Assembly: GCF_029101545.1 (NCBI RefSeq)
Contig: NZ_CP118866.1
Coordinates: forward strand, 496,001 to 560,000
Source: Amygdalobacter indicium
Lineage (GTDB): Bacteria; Bacillota; Clostridia; Saccharofermentanales; Fastidiosipilaceae
Direction: 5' to 3'
DNA: 64,000 bases
Shown: positions 1-8,298 of the stretch, in pieces
How positions within the stretch are numbered: the first letter of the stretch is position 1
Layout: every line of letters begins with the position of its first letter
Notes under the pieces: generated by a model
The model's database searches: none
The model's input: only the letters and a program-made list of their open reading frames with translations
Told to the model about the DNA's origin: nothing
Position numbers and translations under genes: made by a program

Positions 1-2
1 CT

Positions 3-653
3 TGTAACAATTTAGGCGCCTGTTTCCAAAGATGTGATAAATTGTTGCCTTCTTCCGATACTGTTCCTGTAACTGAGCTGGTGCCCGCTGCTCCCGTTAC
101 TCCCGCTGCCCCTGCTGCTTCTGTGTCAGAATCTGAATCCGAACTTGATTCTGAGCCCGAAACGACGCTTAAAACAGCAGCGACAACGTCAACGCCGGCA
201 GCAAGTGCAGCCGAGGCCGAGACTGTCAGCGATGCGGAAAAATTTGCCGAAGATAAACGTCTGCCTTTAATTTTAGCTATCGGCCATCCGGATAAGTATC
301 CCGGAAAATGTCGGAAGATAGCGGTAAGAAAACGCTTAATCTCAGGTTCACCTGCAATTAATGCGAAAGTCGAGCTACTTTTGCATGCAGCCTGTCAGGC
401 GCCATCCGAGTACAATACTCAGCCCTGGAGATTTTGGGTTACAGAGGACACGATACATATTTTCAGCAAACCGAGTCTTATTTTTCGCAGTGCCTGGCAC
501 AAAAAAGCGCAGGCGGCGGCAGTAGGAGCTTTAGTGGCCAATTTGGCGACTTTAGCCGAACTTGACGGTTGCAATTATCGTATTTTTGCTGAAACACAAG
601 CTTTTGCCGATATTCATAATTTGCAATATCAACTCAGTGTTTCGTGGAATTAA
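3..653 (+). CDS. Nitroreductase, TM1586-like tandem type, C-terminal part (5' end outside window)
   Basis: The frame is open to the left edge, so the gene starts upstream; the TTG at 42 is only an internal candidate. It probably is an FMN-dependent NAD(P)H oxidoreductase. The visible part starts in the end of a first nitroreductase half (NLGACF, like the GLGTCWLG segment of the family), has a Pro/Ala/Ser/Glu-rich stretch of about 60 residues, then LILAIGHPDKYPGK (the usual I-x-x-I-G-Y-P-x-E-K segment). A second half follows, with APSEYNTQPWRFWV matching the family motif APSxxNxQPWRF. The C-terminus (LSVSWN) is where such proteins normally end, so the 3' end is complete. The low-complexity stretch is unusual, but the flanking halves stay in one frame, so it looks like an insertion in an intact gene. 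Substrate unknown. Confidence 0.7.
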   Translation, partial: CNNLGACFQRCDKLLPSSDTVPVTELVPAAPVTPAAPAASVSESESELDSEPETTLKTAATTSTPAASAAEAETVSDAEKFAEDKRLPLILAIGHPDKYPGKCRKIAVRKRLISGSPAINAKVELLLHAACQAPSEYNTQPWRFWVTEDTIHIFSKPSLIFRSAWHKKAQAAAVGALVANLATLAELDGCNYRIFAETQAFADIHNLQYQLSVSWN

Positions 654-670
654 AGCTTTAAAAGTCGAAA

Positions 671-703
671 AAAAAGCGCCCGTCACTCAACGGGCGCTTT
701 TCT
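671..703. terminator. Bidirectional rho-independent terminator
   Basis: A 9-bp GC-rich stem (AGCGCCCGT/ACGGGCGCT, 676-699) is flanked by an A-run on the left and TTTT on the right. It can end the nitroreductase transcript (+) and the tRNA-Pro transcript (-). Confidence 0.85.
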
Positions 704-737
704 TAATAATCAGCGACTTTGCTGTCGCTATGAATTA

Positions 738-810
738 TCGAGGTGACAGGACTCGAACCTACGACATCCTGCTCCCAAAGCAGGCACTCTACCACCTGAG
801 CTACACCTCG
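738..810 (-). tRNA. tRNA-Pro (anticodon TGG)
   Basis: Read on the minus strand, a cloverleaf of 73 nt starts CGAGGTG and ends CACCTCG plus discriminator A, giving a 7-bp acceptor stem. The anticodon arm is CCTGC-TTTGGGA-GCAGG, so the anticodon is TGG, and the T arm holds GGTTCGAGTCC. The 3' CCA is not encoded. Confidence 0.95.
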
Positions 811-921
811 ACGTCAGGTTATTATACAAAATTAAGCTGCCTAATGCAAGGCGATTTTGCAGCGACAATATGTGATGTATTTATTTGCCTGGGACATTTT
901 TCGTCACACCTCTTTAAAAAA

Positions 922-950
922 GAAAAAAACTCTCAAAAAAGAGAGCCTTT
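922..950 (-). terminator. Terminator of the small zinc-ribbon gene
   Basis: On the minus strand a CTCTC/GAGAG stem (930-934 with 941-945) with a T6 loop is followed by seven T. It lies 15 bp beyond the stop codon of the gene at 965-1228. Confidence 0.6.
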
Positions 951-964
951 TAAATATATTTTCT

Positions 965-1228
965 TTATTGCCAGCTATGCCCACAATTATTACATACAAA
1001 ATGTTTTTCCACTCTATTAATAGTTTTATATTTTTTGGGCTTAAGTATTTTTATTATTAAAGCTAACCAAAAAAAGAACAACCATTTAATAGTGATAAAC
1101 CACCAACCTATTAATATCCACCAGATTATTCCTTTTCTTTTTACTTTTAAATCTATTTGATTTAAAAGTTGTACTTGTACATTGCTTGAGCCACATTTCT
1201 CACATTGTAGCAAACTTTGATTTTCCAT
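965..1228 (-). CDS. Small membrane protein with split zinc ribbon (LITAF-like layout)
   Basis: The product has 87 residues. A CEKC knuckle near residue 9 and a CNNC knuckle near residue 79 enclose a basic segment and a long, Trp/Phe/Ile-rich hydrophobic stretch (about residues 34-62). The two CxxC pairs probably join into one zinc-binding unit with the hydrophobic part dipping into or crossing the membrane, the layout of eukaryotic LITAF domains; homology to LITAF is not shown. The start is supported by GGAGGA (complement of 1232-1237) 3 to 4 bases before ATG, which is close but usable. It is flanked by its own terminator and a divergent glg operon, so it is a single-gene unit. It is richer in A+T than its neighbours. 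Function unknown. Confidence 0.75.
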   Translation of the reverse strand: MENQSLLQCEKCGSSNVQVQLLNQIDLKVKRKGIIWWILIGWWFITIKWLFFFWLALIIKILKPKKYKTINRVEKHFVCNNCGHSWQ

Positions 1229-1471
1229 AAATCCTCCATTTAATTTATTAAGTGTTGCATTTGTTATTGTAAATCATCATACGAAAAAAGTAAAGATAAG
1301 ACTCTACCGACGATAATCTGAATTAATTTCTATAATTTTTTTGTGATAATAAAAATGGTGCCGGCGGGTTTGGCGTTCGGCAGGAGAGAATGTTATCTTT
1401 ATAATAACTCATACAAACAGCAAATTTAGTGAACTTGCACAAAAACAATGCAAAAATTCATCGTTTTATTA

Positions 1472-1500
1472 TTGCAGTGAGAATTTATGCTTGATAAAAT
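1472..1500 (+). promoter_or_regulatory. Predicted sigma-A promoter of glgCDA
   Basis: TTGCAG (1472-1477), 17-bp spacer, TAAAAT (1495-1500). The preceding 1229-1471 stretch is AT-rich and shows no further gene or clear RNA element. Confidence 0.5.
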
Positions 1501-1542
1501 AGACATATATTACAGTCTTAGTGGCTTGTTATGGAGGTAAGC

Positions 1543-2817
1543 ATGGCCAAAAAAGAAATTATTTCCATGATTCTGGCGGGCGGTCAGGGCTCACGCTTAG
1601 GGACATTGACCCAACATATGGCAAAACCGGCAGTTCCTTACGGCTCACGTTATCGCATAATAGATTTTCCTTTGAGTAACTGCGTTAACTCGGGAATAAA
1701 TACAGTCGGTGTATTAACTCAGTACCAACCGTTAGGCTTGAACACTTATATAGGCAACGGTCATCCGTGGGATTTGGACAGAAGCACGGGCGGAGCTTTT
1801 ATTTTGCCGCCGTACCAGCGTTCAGGCGGCAGTGACTGGTACAAAAATACAGCCAATGCTATTTATCAGAACATCGGCTTCATTGATATGTTTTCGCCGA
1901 AATATGTCCTTGTTCTTTCCGGTGATCATATTTATAAAATGGACTATGCCAAAATGCTGAAAATGCATGTCGACTCGGGCGCCGGAGCGACAATAGCCGT
2001 TCTGGAAGTCCCTTATGAAGAAACTTACAGATTCGGTATTATGAATGTGGATGAACATGACAGAATAATCGAATTTGAAGAAAAACCGGCCCACGCCAAA
2101 AGCAACCTCGCTTCGATGGGAATCTATATTTTCACCTGGGAAACCTTGCGCCGCATGCTGATAGCCGATGAAAACGATCCGGCAAGTTCACACGATTTCG
2201 GTAAAAATATTATCCCGAAATATTTGGAATCGGACATCAAATTACAAGCCTATCGCTTTGCCGGCTACTGGAAAGATGTCGGTACGATTGCCTCTTTGTG
2301 GGAAGCTAATATGGATATCTTGGATTATCCTGATGAAATTAATTTGCGTGATGCTTCCTGGCGTATATACAGCCGTAACCCGGTAAAACCGGCACATTAT
2401 ATTGCCGATACGGCCAAAGTTATAAATTCGGCCATGACAGACGGTTGCCAAATTTACGGTAAGGTACAACACTCTTTATTGTCGGCAGCCTGCATTGTAG
2501 AACCGGGAGCCGAAGTTATAGATTCCGTCTTAATGCCGGGTGTACATGTCAAAGCCGGAGCCAAATTGGAAAGAGTTATTGCCGGCATAAACGCGGTAAT
2601 CGGCGAGGGCGTAGTTATCGGTCATAATGTAGACGATAATTCTCCTTACAAGAACAAGCTGTGCACTGAAGGCGTATCTGTTATTAATCATGGTGCGACC
2701 ATCAAAGCCGGCAGCAAACTTCCGGCGGAAGTTATGGTTTGTCAGGATATGCAGATTGAAGCGGCAGAAAATGTCGTGGAAAAAGAAGTCGCAATTTTGT
2801 GGGAGGGTAATGTATGA
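1543..2817 (+). CDS. glgC: Glucose-1-phosphate adenylyltransferase (ADP-glucose pyrophosphorylase), catalytic subunit
   Basis: Makes ADP-glucose from ATP and glucose-1-phosphate, the committed step of bacterial glycogen synthesis. The N-terminal nucleotidyltransferase domain carries the intact loop AGGQGSRL (residues 12-19) and AKPAVPYG, followed by RYRIIDFPLSNCVNSG. The last ~130 residues are hexapeptide-like repeats that form the left-handed beta-helix. At 424 residues it has the usual length. An ATG at 1531 is in frame, but it overlaps the ribosome binding site GGAGG (1533-1537), so the ATG at 1543 is the likely start. First gene of glgC-glgD-glgA; its stop overlaps the glgD start by 4 bp (ATGA), which suggests translational coupling. 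Confidence 0.97.
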   Translation: MAKKEIISMILAGGQGSRLGTLTQHMAKPAVPYGSRYRIIDFPLSNCVNSGINTVGVLTQYQPLGLNTYIGNGHPWDLDRSTGGAFILPPYQRSGGSDWYKNTANAIYQNIGFIDMFSPKYVLVLSGDHIYKMDYAKMLKMHVDSGAGATIAVLEVPYEETYRFGIMNVDEHDRIIEFEEKPAHAKSNLASMGIYIFTWETLRRMLIADENDPASSHDFGKNIIPKYLESDIKLQAYRFAGYWKDVGTIASLWEANMDILDYPDEINLRDASWRIYSRNPVKPAHYIADTAKVINSAMTDGCQIYGKVQHSLLSAACIVEPGAEVIDSVLMPGVHVKAGAKLERVIAGINAVIGEGVVIGHNVDDNSPYKNKLCTEGVSVINHGATIKAGSKLPAEVMVCQDMQIEAAENVVEKEVAILWEGNV

Positions 2818-3920
2818 AAAATGACGCTTGCGGATTGATTTTCGCTGACGGTCAGGGCGTATCTTTGAGTGACTTAACCCGTCTGAGAGCCTTGGCGGCA
2901 GTTCCTTTTGCCGGCAGATACCGTATTATTGATTTTGCTTTGTCCAATTTGGTTAATACCGGTGTCAGCAAGGTGGGTATTGTCACGCATAATAAATTCA
3001 AGTCCCTGATCGACCATGTCGGAACAGGATCCAACTGGGACCTGGATCACAAAAATCAGGGAGTATTTCTCCTTGCTCCTTATATTACTTCCAGCTTTTA
3101 TCCCGGCCATATTGATGACTTATCGTCCATCGCTAATTTTTTGAGACATGACACTTCGACCGACGTCATTATTTGCGGCGCCAATGTTGTCTTCAATTCC
3201 AATTTGCTCGATGTTTTGCGCTGTCACAAGGGAACAGGGGCTGATATGACCGTAATGTACGATCGCCATGATGAATTTCCCAGTGAACCGAACATTGTTT
3301 TGGAAACCGATGCGGAAGATAAACTGTTGAATGCCTGGAATAATCCGATTGAAAAAGTCAGCAACAAATTATTCCTGGGAACGATGATTATCCGGCGCAA
3401 TTTACTTCTGAAAATCGTCGATGAGGCTATCAGCAAAGGTTTCGGAGAAGTAACGGCACCTTACCTGTTAAGAATGTGCAACAGCCTTAATATTCGTTGC
3501 TATGAATATAAAGGCTTATGTCTGAGAATTAATTCTATTAAAGATTATTTCAGAGAAACTTTTGCTTTACTTAACCCGCAAGTCAGTCAGCAGCTGTTTG
3601 AAACCGATGATATTTTGTATACTAAAGTAAAAGATGAAGCGCCGACTATCTACACGGAAACTGCCAAAGTTACCAATACTATTGTTTCAGACGGTTGCTT
3701 GATCTCGGGCCAAGTGGAACATTCCATGATTTTCCGCCATGTGCGAATCGCTGAAACGGCAGTCTTAAAAAATTGCATAATTTTTCAAAATGTCGATATC
3801 GCCAACGATTGCTATCTGGAGAATGTTATACTTGATAAGGATTGTGTAATTCAACCGGGAATTCATATGGTCGGACATAATGATTATCCTGTAGTAATAG
3901 GTAAAGGAGCAATAGTGTGA
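2814..3920 (+). CDS. glgD: GlgD, ADP-glucose pyrophosphorylase regulatory-type subunit
   Basis: Paralogue of GlgC that forms a hetero-oligomer with it in Firmicutes. The product has 368 residues, about 55 fewer than GlgC here. The catalytic loop is altered: where GlgC has AGGQGSRL, this protein has ADGQGVSL (residues 11-18), and the lysine of AKPAV is replaced (ALAAVPFAG). The fold signature RYRIIDFALSNLVNTG is kept. I therefore read it as a subunit with weak or no catalysis of its own that modulates GlgC, as described for the Bacillus/Geobacillus GlgD family. It sits between glgC and glgA with overlapping ends on both sides, so all three are probably made together. Confidence 0.93.
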   Translation: MKNDACGLIFADGQGVSLSDLTRLRALAAVPFAGRYRIIDFALSNLVNTGVSKVGIVTHNKFKSLIDHVGTGSNWDLDHKNQGVFLLAPYITSSFYPGHIDDLSSIANFLRHDTSTDVIICGANVVFNSNLLDVLRCHKGTGADMTVMYDRHDEFPSEPNIVLETDAEDKLLNAWNNPIEKVSNKLFLGTMIIRRNLLLKIVDEAISKGFGEVTAPYLLRMCNSLNIRCYEYKGLCLRINSIKDYFRETFALLNPQVSQQLFETDDILYTKVKDEAPTIYTETAKVTNTIVSDGCLISGQVEHSMIFRHVRIAETAVLKNCIIFQNVDIANDCYLENVILDKDCVIQPGIHMVGHNDYPVVIGKGAIV

Positions 3921-5392
3921 TGAACGACAAACAAGTCAAGGTTTTGATGGTAACGGCAGAGGCTGTGCCCTTTGCCAAAACCGGCGGGCTGGCGGATGTT
4001 GTAGGAGTTTTACCGAAAGAGTTACAGAAGTTGGGTGTAGATGCGCGGGTCGTGATGCCCCTGTATAAATGCGTAAAAGAAAAGTTCGCCGCCGACTTGG
4101 AGTTCGTTCGTTGGTCAATGTTGCGTATGGGCTGGCGTACACTGTATGCCGGTTTATTTCGCTGCAACTACGAAGGCGTAGAATATTACTTTATAGACAA
4201 TGAATATTATTTCGGTTATGACGAAATTTATAAAGACTATGATTTTGACATTGAAAGATTTTGCTTTTTCCAGAAAGCGGTGCTGGAAGCGTTGGGACAG
4301 GCGATGCGCTTTTATCCCGATATTATTCATTGCCATGATTGGCAGGCGGGCTTGATTCCCGTACTTCTGCAGGCACAATACCAACAGTTCGGCTATTTCC
4401 CTGAAATTAGGACTTTGCTGACTATCCATAATTTGCGCTTCCAGGGATATACAAGTTATGAGAAAATTGCCGATTTGACTGGCTTGGATAACAGTTATTT
4501 GAACGATTACGGTGTCCTCAAAGACGGATATGCCAATTTCTTGAAAGCCGGTATTGTTTATGCCGATAAAATCAATACAGTTTCCCATACTTATGCGCAG
4601 GAAATTATGTATGAATTTTACGGCGAACGGCTGGAAACCGTCCTTAACTATTACAAGAATAAATTATGCGGTATTACAAACGGTATAGATACGGTTGAAT
4701 TTAACCCGGCTACGGATCCTGCTTTGGTGAAAAATTATTCCGTCAGCGATTTTGCGCAAGGCAAGGCCAAGAATAAAGTGGCAGTGCAGAAACAGCTGAA
4801 CTTAACAGTGGATGAAGATGTGCCTCTAATTGTTATGATCAGCCGCCTGACCGACCAGAAAGGCTTGGATTTGTTCAATTGTATTGCAGAAGATTTACTA
4901 AAGATGGAAGATTGCCAAATCGTCATTTTGGGTACAGGACCGAGTATGTATGAAGATTCGTTACGCTATTTCAGTAACAAATATCCGCAAAAAATGCGCG
5001 CCTGTTTACGCTTTGACGACCATTTTTCCAATCTCCTTTATGCCGGGGCCGACTTGTTGCTGATGCCTTCCATTTTTGAACCTTGCGGTTTGAGTCAAAT
5101 GATTGCCATGCGTTACGGGACATTACCTATTGTCCGGGAAACAGGAGGCTTGGTCGATACGGTGCAGCCGTATAATCGTTATGAACACAGCGGCAACGGC
5201 TTCAGCTTCACAAATATTAATGCCCATGACTTCCTGCACGTTATATGTCAGGCTTTAAGATTATATCGAGCGTATCATAATGGTGAAAATATGGATTTCG
5301 CCAACTTGATAACAACGGCGATGAAATGTGATTTCAGTTGGAACAATGCCGGCAAAGAATATCTGAAATTATACGAAAGTATGATAGAATAA
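3917..5392 (+). CDS. glgA: Glycogen synthase (ADP-glucose, GT5)
   Basis: Transfers glucose from ADP-glucose to the end of an alpha-1,4-glucan. The GT5 signature KTGGLADVVGVLP is at residues 21-33 and holds the ADP-glucose-binding KTGGL. The C-terminal Rossmann domain has ISRLTDQKGLDL and PSIFEPCGLSQMIAMRYG, which contains the conserved Glu of the retaining mechanism. The product has 491 residues, about the normal ~480. Two starts fit: GTG at 3917 (7 bases after GGAG at 3906-3909) and ATG at 3920, which overlaps the glgD stop by one base. Branching enzyme and phosphorylase genes are not in this window. Confidence 0.96.
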   Translation: MMNDKQVKVLMVTAEAVPFAKTGGLADVVGVLPKELQKLGVDARVVMPLYKCVKEKFAADLEFVRWSMLRMGWRTLYAGLFRCNYEGVEYYFIDNEYYFGYDEIYKDYDFDIERFCFFQKAVLEALGQAMRFYPDIIHCHDWQAGLIPVLLQAQYQQFGYFPEIRTLLTIHNLRFQGYTSYEKIADLTGLDNSYLNDYGVLKDGYANFLKAGIVYADKINTVSHTYAQEIMYEFYGERLETVLNYYKNKLCGITNGIDTVEFNPATDPALVKNYSVSDFAQGKAKNKVAVQKQLNLTVDEDVPLIVMISRLTDQKGLDLFNCIAEDLLKMEDCQIVILGTGPSMYEDSLRYFSNKYPQKMRACLRFDDHFSNLLYAGADLLLMPSIFEPCGLSQMIAMRYGTLPIVRETGGLVDTVQPYNRYEHSGNGFSFTNINAHDFLHVICQALRLYRAYHNGENMDFANLITTAMKCDFSWNNAGKEYLKLYESMIE

Positions 5393-5414
5393 GTAGGAAA
5401 CAAAGTTACTGCTG

Positions 5415-5440
5415 CCGCTTCAATTGAGGCGGTTTTCTTT
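5415..5440 (+). terminator. Terminator of the glg operon
   Basis: A 7-bp stem with an AATT loop (5415-5432, CCGCTTC/GAGGCGG with one G-U pair) is followed by TTTTCTTT. Confidence 0.75.
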
Positions 5441-5458
5441 ATAGAGAGGCGTAAACGG

Positions 5459-6886
5459 ATGCATATTAAAGGATTCAGAACGCGCGATTTTATCGCTTAC
5501 GCATTGATAGCGGGTGCAGTTTATTGGCTGTCGCTCAATTTCAATTTTTTACCTAACTGGCTGCACAGCTTTTCCTCCAAGTTATTACCGATAACTTTGG
5601 GAGCCGCTTTAGCTTTCGTAATCAATATCCCGACGTCTTACATAGAGCACAAGTTTTTCTCGATTAATTGGGGCAAATATGATTCTGCCAGAAAAAAAGT
5701 GAAAAGACCTTTGTCGTTATTACTGTCATTGTTCTTCTTCGGAGCTTTGATTTATGCTTTTTTCGCTTTGCTCTTACCCCAAATTAACGCTACTTTGGTG
5801 CGCCTGAGTACGCAAATTCCGCTGACAGTTGCCCGTTTGACCGATCAGGTTGAGAATTTTTTAGAAACCAAACCGCAAATTCGAGAATTTGCCGAAGCCA
5901 ATAATATCCATCTGGATGATATTGCTCGTCAATTTACTTTAAGCTATGACAAAGTTATTCGTTCGTTAATCAGCGGTATTTCCAATATAGCATTAAATAT
6001 TATCAGCGGTTTTGTAACCTTCCTCATCAGCCTGATTTTCGGAATCTATATTATATGCGGCAAAGAACAGATAGGGCGGGAAGTTACCGGTCTGCTTTAT
6101 GCTTTGTTTAATGAAGAAAAGGTTGACCATTTCTTGAAATTGATGATTTTCGCCGGTAAAATGTTCGCCCGTTATATTGCCGCTGCCTGCATGGAAGCGG
6201 GAATCTTGGGCTTTCTTGTCCTTGTAGTAATGTTTTTATTCGATATTCCTTATTACAGCCTGATTGCCGTCCTGGTTGCCCTTTTTGCGCTTATTCCTAT
6301 TTTCGGGGCCTATATTTCCGCCGGCCTTTCCTTTATTTTAATTTTGACTGTAAATGTGCATAAGGCCTTATTATTCTTACCTTTATTTTTTGTCGTGCAA
6401 CAAATTGAAGGCAATTTAATTTATCCTTTTGTGGTCGGTTCACAGGTGGGTTTGCCGGCAATTTGGGTTTTCGCAGCCGTTTTAATCGGCGGTAACTTTT
6501 TCGGTTTCCCCGGCTTAATCCTTTCAGTTCCGCTTTCAGCTGTCCTTTATGTTGTCATAAAACAATATGTCAAGCAGAGCAACGAACAAAGAAATATTGC
6601 TGTTGCCAAATTGCACAGTGCCGTAGAATATTTTGCGGTAGAGAAAGACGTTGATGCTCTTATGCGGCGGGATTACAATCCTACACCGTTTTTTACCGCT
6701 ATTATGAATAAGCATTTACCGCTTCCGCACCTGCCGCACATCTCTTTGCCCTATTTGACAACAAATGAAAATATGGATAAAAAGAGTGAAGAGGAGCAAG
6801 TTAAAAACCCTAAAACCAAGAAAAAACGGGAAACGGGAACTGATAAAACAACCCCGACGAATGGCCCGAAGGATGCAGGGGTTTGA
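5459..6886 (+). CDS. AI-2E family transporter (PF01594-type membrane protein)
   Basis: Integral membrane protein of 475 residues. It begins with hydrophobic segments (about residues 12-28 and 40-58). A long soluble helix region (about 105-170) and a dense set of C-terminal membrane segments (about 170-370) follow. The family signature region ALIPIFGAYISAGL is seen near residue 280 and FVVGSQVGLPAIWVFAAVLIGG near residue 325. Members export small molecules or act in Na+/H+ exchange; the AI-2 role of the founding member should not be assumed here. The last ~75 residues form a hydrophilic tail rich in Lys/Glu/Thr. The start ATG follows GAGAGGC. No cotranscribed partner: terminators lie before it and gapA has its own promoter. 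Confidence 0.88.
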   Translation: MHIKGFRTRDFIAYALIAGAVYWLSLNFNFLPNWLHSFSSKLLPITLGAALAFVINIPTSYIEHKFFSINWGKYDSARKKVKRPLSLLLSLFFFGALIYAFFALLLPQINATLVRLSTQIPLTVARLTDQVENFLETKPQIREFAEANNIHLDDIARQFTLSYDKVIRSLISGISNIALNIISGFVTFLISLIFGIYIICGKEQIGREVTGLLYALFNEEKVDHFLKLMIFAGKMFARYIAAACMEAGILGFLVLVVMFLFDIPYYSLIAVLVALFALIPIFGAYISAGLSFILILTVNVHKALLFLPLFFVVQQIEGNLIYPFVVGSQVGLPAIWVFAAVLIGGNFFGFPGLILSVPLSAVLYVVIKQYVKQSNEQRNIAVAKLHSAVEYFAVEKDVDALMRRDYNPTPFFTAIMNKHLPLPHLPHISLPYLTTNENMDKKSEEEQVKNPKTKKKRETGTDKTTPTNGPKDAGV

Positions 6887-6935
6887 ACAAAGATTAGACA
6901 ATTTGTACAAAATGTGAGAAGTTGGCCGCTTTTAT

Positions 6936-6964
6936 TTGAAATCCGGTGACATCTGATATAAAAT
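6936..6964 (+). promoter_or_regulatory. Predicted sigma-A promoter of gap
   Basis: TTGAAA (6936-6941), 17-bp spacer, TAAAAT (6959-6964), about 60 bp before the gap start codon. Confidence 0.65.
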
Positions 6965-7023
6965 AAACAATAGTTCGATAGTTCTTCGAGCATATTTGCT
7001 AGATTTAATTTCAGGAGGAAGTT

Positions 7024-8094
7024 ATGGCAATTAAAGTAGGTATTAATGGTTTTGGACGCATTGGTCGTCTGGTATTTCGAGCAATCGCTGATCAAGGTTT
7101 GTTAGGCAAGGAAATTGACGTCGTTGCTGTAACAGATATGGGTACTGATGCTGATTATTTTGCTTATCAGATCAAGTATGATTCAACTCAAGGCAGATTT
7201 GAGCATGAAGTTTCCAGCAAGAAATCTTCTGCTGAATTAGATCATGACGATATTATCGTTGTTGACGGACATGAGACCAAATGTATCATGGCTCAACGTA
7301 ATCCGGCCGATTTGCCTTGGAAGGAATTAGGCGTTGATTATGTTATCGAATCTACCGGTTTATTCACCAAAAAAGAAGCAGCTGAAGGACATTTGCAAGC
7401 CGGCTGTAAGAAGGTTATCATTTCCGCTCCCGGTAAAGGCGGCGTAAAGACAATCGTTATGGGCGTTAATGAGCACGAATATAATCCTGCAGAGGATAAC
7501 GTTGTTTCCAACGCTTCCTGCACAACAAACTGCTTGGCACCTGTTGTACACGTTTTGCTCAAAGAAGGTTTCGGTATTGAAACAGGTTTGATGAGTACAA
7601 TTCACTCCTATACTGCAACACAGAAGACTGTTGACGGTCCGTCCAAGAAGGATTGGCGCGGCGGTCGTGCAGCTGCTGTTAATACTATTCCGAGTTCAAC
7701 CGGCGCTGCTAAGGCTGTAGGTCAAGTATTACCGGCAACTAAGGGCAAATTAACAGGTATGAGCTTCCGTGTTCCGACACCGACAGGTTCAGTTGTCGAT
7801 TTGACATTCCGTTCCGAAAAAGATACAAGCATTGAAGAGATTGATGCTGCAATGAAGAGAGCCAGCGAAACATACATGAAGGGTGTTTTGAGCTATTGCA
7901 AGGATGATATTGTTTCTACTGATATTATCCATGATAATCATTCCTCTATCTATGACAGCAAGGCTACTTTACAGAACAATCTCCCGGGCGAGAAGCGTTT
8001 CTTCAAAGTTGTCAGCTGGTATGATAATGAGTGGGGTTATTCCAATCGTGTAGTTGATTTGTTGCGCTTTATGGCAAGCAAGGATGCTAAATAA
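7024..8094 (+). CDS. gap: Glyceraldehyde-3-phosphate dehydrogenase, glycosomal-like subfamily
   Basis: Oxidises glyceraldehyde-3-phosphate to 1,3-bisphosphoglycerate with NAD and phosphate (glycolysis). The NAD fold begins VGINGFGRIGR; the catalytic Cys is Cys166 in SNASCTTNC and the active-site His lies in STIHSYTATQ. At 356 residues it is about 20 longer than common bacterial GapA. Several segments, such as DVVAVTDMGTDADYFAYQ, AQRNPADLPW, KDWRGGRAA and SIYDSKATLQNNLP, read like the trypanosomatid glycosomal enzyme, as does the Cys166 numbering. The assignment to that subfamily comes from remembered sequence and needs a tree. A strong AGGAGG at 7014-7019 precedes ATG. It stands alone between its own promoter and terminator, apart from pgk/tpi/gpm. 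Confidence 0.96.
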   Translation: MAIKVGINGFGRIGRLVFRAIADQGLLGKEIDVVAVTDMGTDADYFAYQIKYDSTQGRFEHEVSSKKSSAELDHDDIIVVDGHETKCIMAQRNPADLPWKELGVDYVIESTGLFTKKEAAEGHLQAGCKKVIISAPGKGGVKTIVMGVNEHEYNPAEDNVVSNASCTTNCLAPVVHVLLKEGFGIETGLMSTIHSYTATQKTVDGPSKKDWRGGRAAAVNTIPSSTGAAKAVGQVLPATKGKLTGMSFRVPTPTGSVVDLTFRSEKDTSIEEIDAAMKRASETYMKGVLSYCKDDIVSTDIIHDNHSSIYDSKATLQNNLPGEKRFFKVVSWYDNEWGYSNRVVDLLRFMASKDAK

Positions 8095-8122
8095 CAGCTT
8101 TCCGGTCTGAAACTTGAAAGTT

Positions 8123-8165
8123 AAGCCCTGCTCGTCGAAATGATTTTGACAGGCAGGGCTTTTTT
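8123..8165 (+). terminator. Terminator of gap
   Basis: An 8-bp stem AGCCCTGC/GCAGGGCT (8124-8131 with 8153-8160) is followed by T6. Confidence 0.85.
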
Positions 8166-8213
8166 GGCATAAGTTTTTCAACAAAGTTTTGTTTGATTGT
8201 GTCAACGAGTTAA

Positions 8214-8242
8214 TTGCCCCGATTGTCGCAGTAATATATAAT
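8214..8242 (+). promoter_or_regulatory. Predicted sigma-A promoter of hpf
   Basis: TTGCCC (8214-8219), 17-bp spacer, perfect TATAAT (8237-8242). Confidence 0.6.
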
Positions 8243-8298
8243 ATAGATAACAAAGGTAACTTTGTTCCGGTAATTAGCGTAGAGGGAGCGTGACATTT

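Noticed and set aside
120..260. Frameshift or pseudogene in the nitroreductase
   Set aside because: Conserved segments on both sides of the low-complexity stretch are in the same frame and the end is complete.
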